From: Carboxylicivirga sp.
GTDB lineage: Bacteria > Bacteroidota > Bacteroidia > Bacteroidales > Marinilabiliaceae
Direction of reading: 5' to 3'
Assembly: GCA_025210475.1 (NCBI GenBank)
Contig: JAOARW010000053.1
Location: forward strand, 186,001 to 250,000
DNA: 64,000 nucleotides
Shown here: positions 61,449-64,000 of the stretch, piece by piece
How positions within the stretch are numbered: position 1 is the first letter of the stretch
Layout: each line of letters opens with the position of its first letter
Made by a program: the position numbers and the translations under genes
The notes under the pieces: generated by a model
Database searches by the model: none
What the model was told of the DNA's origin: nothing
Seen by the model: the letters and a program-made list of their open reading frames with translations, nothing else

Positions 61449-64000
61449 ATGAATAAAGGCATAATAATCGTACTTCTTTTAGTATTTGCCAGCAGTGTTG
61501 GGCATGCGCAGTCGTTCGATTTTAAGATTTATAATACTTCAGAAGGATTAGCAGATAATGATATTATTGCCTTGGCCCAGGATAAATTTGATTATATCTG
61601 GATGGCTACAGATGAAGGCTTAATCCGGTATGATGGAATCGAATACGATGTTTATACAACGGATGATTCTTTAGCTCATGACTATATTAATTGCCTTTTC
61701 TTTGATAGTAATGACCGACTGTGGATCGGACATAAAAATGGCTTGGTAAGTTTCAGAGAAAATGATCAGTTCCATAAACTTGAAATACCGGAAGCATCGC
61801 AGTTAATAACTGGCATCACAGAAGATGAGGAAGGTAATATCTGGGGTGTAGATCAGAAGAAAGGCTTATTTAAAATCGATAGACAGGGTGTTGTGACTAC
61901 TTTCTTTGATCGAAAGATGTTTGGTCGAAAGAATTATACGGCCTTAAAGGCTTTGTCGTCAACAAAGTTATTAATTGGAACGGCCAGAAAAGGGTTATTT
62001 ATTTTCGATTTTAAAGCCGATTACAAGTCGGTTGATGTTAAAAAGGTTGAAGGAATCCCCAATGTGTGGGTAAATGTGATTCGAAAAAGTAAAAAAGATA
62101 ATAAATACTGGATCGGTACGCGCGGAAAAGGTTTCTATTCGTATCAGGACGGAATGGAGCATTTGGATGTCAGTCATATAACAGATAATAACCTGTGTCG
62201 TAAGTTTAATATCGAAAGTGATAATGTAACCGATATTTTCGAGGAAACAGAGGGGCATTTACTGGTTTCAACCATTGGAGATGGAGTGATTCGAATAATA
62301 TACGATCCGGTTAATGGCGTGTTTAACGATTCATTTAAATATTCCGATAACAATGGTTTGAGCAACAATGATGTCCTTGATATTTTATGCGATCGAGAAG
62401 GAAACTATTGGTTTGGAACCAAAGGCGGAGGTGTTGCATTGCTTGTCAATCAATACTTTATTTTTTATAGTTTAGATGAGATCGGGTTTCGTTATAAAGC
62501 CAGATCTGTTTTTAAAGACAAAGAAGAGTTATGGATCGGCCTTGATCGCGGTTTATTATTGACAGATCCCTTGTGTTTTGATGTTCAATATTACGACGAA
62601 CAATATGGTGGTATACCCAATGATGAGGTGATTGATTTTTGTAAAACACCAGATGGAACTCTTTGGGTAGGCACGGCAAAAAGTGGACTTTATTATAAGA
62701 AACCGGGTTCATATAAGTTTAAAAAGAAAGTATACGATAATACAAACCTGGCATTGAAAATTAACGGCCTGGTTGTGTCGGGGAATGATCTGCTGCTAGC
62801 CACGCAGGATGGTGTTTTTATTATTGATCTGAAGACCGATAAAATTAAAAGATACCAGATTAAGGATGGTCTTTCGCACAACAACATTAATTTCATTTAT
62901 GTCGATTCAGAGAATAATATTTGGGCTGGTCCCAAGGATGGTGGGTTGTGCATGATCAATCCTTCAATTAACAGGATCGAACGTCACCCGATTAAGAATA
63001 ATGTAGCGGTTGACGTTACCGGTATGTCAGAAGATCAACACGGTGATCTGTGGATAAGTACCAAAGGTGAGGGGGTAATCTGTTATGCTGATGGACAAAT
63101 CAAAAGGCAGGTAAGTAGTGGTGATGATCTGAAAAAGGACTTTTGTTATGGGATTCAACGAGATTTGAAAAATAGATTTTGGATTTGCCACGATGGTGGA
63201 TTATCACGCATCGATGTTAATGGTCGCCAGGAAGGGATTGATGTTAAAGTGTATGGGCATAATGAAGATTTAGGAAGTGAATTTTTCCAGGTGAATGAGG
63301 ATGATGAAGGAGGTTTGTGGTTTGCTTCCAATGAAGGAGTTGTTAATTACCTTCCTGAGAATGATCGTCCTAATACTGTGGCGCCTATTCTGAACATTAC
63401 GGATATTAAAATTAATGATGAAACTGTACCAATTACCAACCGAATAAAGCTGAAGTATCCTTATGGTAAAGGAACCTATAAACTAAGAATGGATTTTCGG
63501 GCAATTAGTTTTAGAAATCCAGAAGAAGTGACTTATCAAATTAAAATTGAAGAAGAAGGCTCTTCCGAAGAATCTAAGTGGAATAATCTGGAAAGTATCA
63601 GTTACAAAGAGATTGACTATTTACGATTTGGTGAGTATAAAATCCGATTAAGGGCTTTTAATGCCGATGGTAAAGAAACCAGTCTGCAGAAAACCATCTT
63701 CGTGTCAATTACCAAACCATTCTGGTATACATTATGGTTTATTATTGGAGCTATATGTATTCTCGGTTATGGTTTATATTCCTTAATTAAATACCGCGAA
63801 AAGGCCTTGATACGTCAGCGGCAGCAACTGCAGCGAGAAGTGGCTTCGCAAACAGTTGTTCTGCGGGAGCAAAAAGCTGAGATTGAAAGAAAAAACCAGG
63901 ATATAACGGATAGTATTAACTATGCCAAAAAGATACAATCGTCGATTTTACCGGCAATGGACGAGCTGAATGAAGTCTTTCCTGATTCATTCGTTTATTT
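61449..64000 (+). CDS. Reg_prop/Y_Y_Y sensor leading to a SpoIIE-type phosphatase domain, 3' end outside window
   Basis: I translated an open frame from ATG 61449 to the window end (850 codons). Seen: signal peptide (ends VGHAQSFD), Reg_prop propellers (about 22-640, e.g. AQDKFDYIWMATDEGLIRYDG), a Y_Y_Y domain (about 670-750), one membrane helix (about 757-778, WYTLWFIIGAICILGYGLYS), a coiled coil and the start of a PP2C/SpoIIE region, DITDSINYAKKIQSSILPAM. In Bacteroidota this layout belongs to serine phosphatase sensors. It ends the T9SS operon here and could report on surface protein export. Confidence 0.85.
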   Translation, partial: MNKGIIIVLLLVFASSVGHAQSFDFKIYNTSEGLADNDIIALAQDKFDYIWMATDEGLIRYDGIEYDVYTTDDSLAHDYINCLFFDSNDRLWIGHKNGLVSFRENDQFHKLEIPEASQLITGITEDEEGNIWGVDQKKGLFKIDRQGVVTTFFDRKMFGRKNYTALKALSSTKLLIGTARKGLFIFDFKADYKSVDVKKVEGIPNVWVNVIRKSKKDNKYWIGTRGKGFYSYQDGMEHLDVSHITDNNLCRKFNIESDNVTDIFEETEGHLLVSTIGDGVIRIIYDPVNGVFNDSFKYSDNNGLSNNDVLDILCDREGNYWFGTKGGGVALLVNQYFIFYSLDEIGFRYKARSVFKDKEELWIGLDRGLLLTDPLCFDVQYYDEQYGGIPNDEVIDFCKTPDGTLWVGTAKSGLYYKKPGSYKFKKKVYDNTNLALKINGLVVSGNDLLLATQDGVFIIDLKTDKIKRYQIKDGLSHNNINFIYVDSENNIWAGPKDGGLCMINPSINRIERHPIKNNVAVDVTGMSEDQHGDLWISTKGEGVICYADGQIKRQVSSGDDLKKDFCYGIQRDLKNRFWICHDGGLSRIDVNGRQEGIDVKVYGHNEDLGSEFFQVNEDDEGGLWFASNEGVVNYLPENDRPNTVAPILNITDIKINDETVPITNRIKLKYPYGKGTYKLRMDFRAISFRNPEEVTYQIKIEEEGSSEESKWNNLESISYKEIDYLRFGEYKIRLRAFNADGKETSLQKTIFVSITKPFWYTLWFIIGAICILGYGLYSLIKYREKALIRQRQQLQREVASQTVVLREQKAEIERKNQDITDSINYAKKIQSSILPAMDELNEVFPDSFVY

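Overview
The window is chromosomal DNA of a Gram-negative Bacteroidota, most likely class Bacteroidia (Marinilabiliales/Bacteroidales-like). The evidence is a type IX secretion cluster with a gliding-type C-terminal sorting domain, a PorP/SprF protein, SusA-like amylase, two-component sensors with Reg_prop propellers and Y_Y_Y domains, LytS/LytTR regulation, Bacteroidota-type promoters (TTTG, about 19 bp, TAnnTTTG), heptose/LPS genes and moderately AT-rich DNA. I saw no rRNA, tRNA, CRISPR array, prophage or insertion sequence.

Layout. Positions 1-8731 form a leftward arginine/proline operon: argR, a short GNAT (candidate N-acetylglutamate synthase), argG, argC, argD, an HNH/NUMOD4 gene, proC, proB and proA (cut by the window edge). 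Its promoter carries two ArgR boxes 21 bp apart. carB (9110-12325) reads the other way. carA lies 37 kb away (49917-50999), yet both car genes end in near-identical terminators. A secreted amylase and esterase (12827-15627) diverge from a LytS/LytTR pair (15937-17726), with paired 21-bp-period direct repeats between them. Then come rfaE1, parA, parB, a DUF5683 protein and a LysM lytic transglycosylase, followed by an SGNH-MBOAT O-acylation pair and a 1262-residue sensor kinase-like protein whose phospho-acceptor His is replaced by Gln.

From 29.8 to 38 kb lie a zinc peptidase, a 41-bp-period degenerate tandem array, and the conserved RDD / SpoIIM / DUF4129 / DUF4350 / MoxR / DUF58 membrane cluster. 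Positions 38-48.9 kb hold an aminotransferase-fold relic, an LpxH-like phosphoesterase with a glycosyltransferase, folA-thyA, a nuclease, two rhomboid proteases, mutL, a small membrane protein, a 23-bp degenerate array and a potassium channel with a C-terminal zinc ribbon. Positions 49-56 kb hold gmhA, carA, an AraC regulator, an unlisted 31-residue membrane peptide gene with its own terminator, a DUF2007 protein, a threonine dehydratase-like enzyme, a Rieske-like lipoprotein, greA and a HIT protein. The last 7.7 kb is an operon for type IX secretion and surface display: a sorting-domain protein, PorP/SprF, a PD40/PKD protein, an unknown secreted protein and a sensor leading into a SpoIIE phosphatase domain, cut by the window end.

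The least explained signals are the two degenerate tandem arrays (30571-30899 and 47988-48079), the direct-repeat regulatory sites at 15733-15883, the 31-residue peptide gene, a perfect 19-bp palindrome before the aminotransferase relic, and several proteins that keep a fold but lack a key residue.
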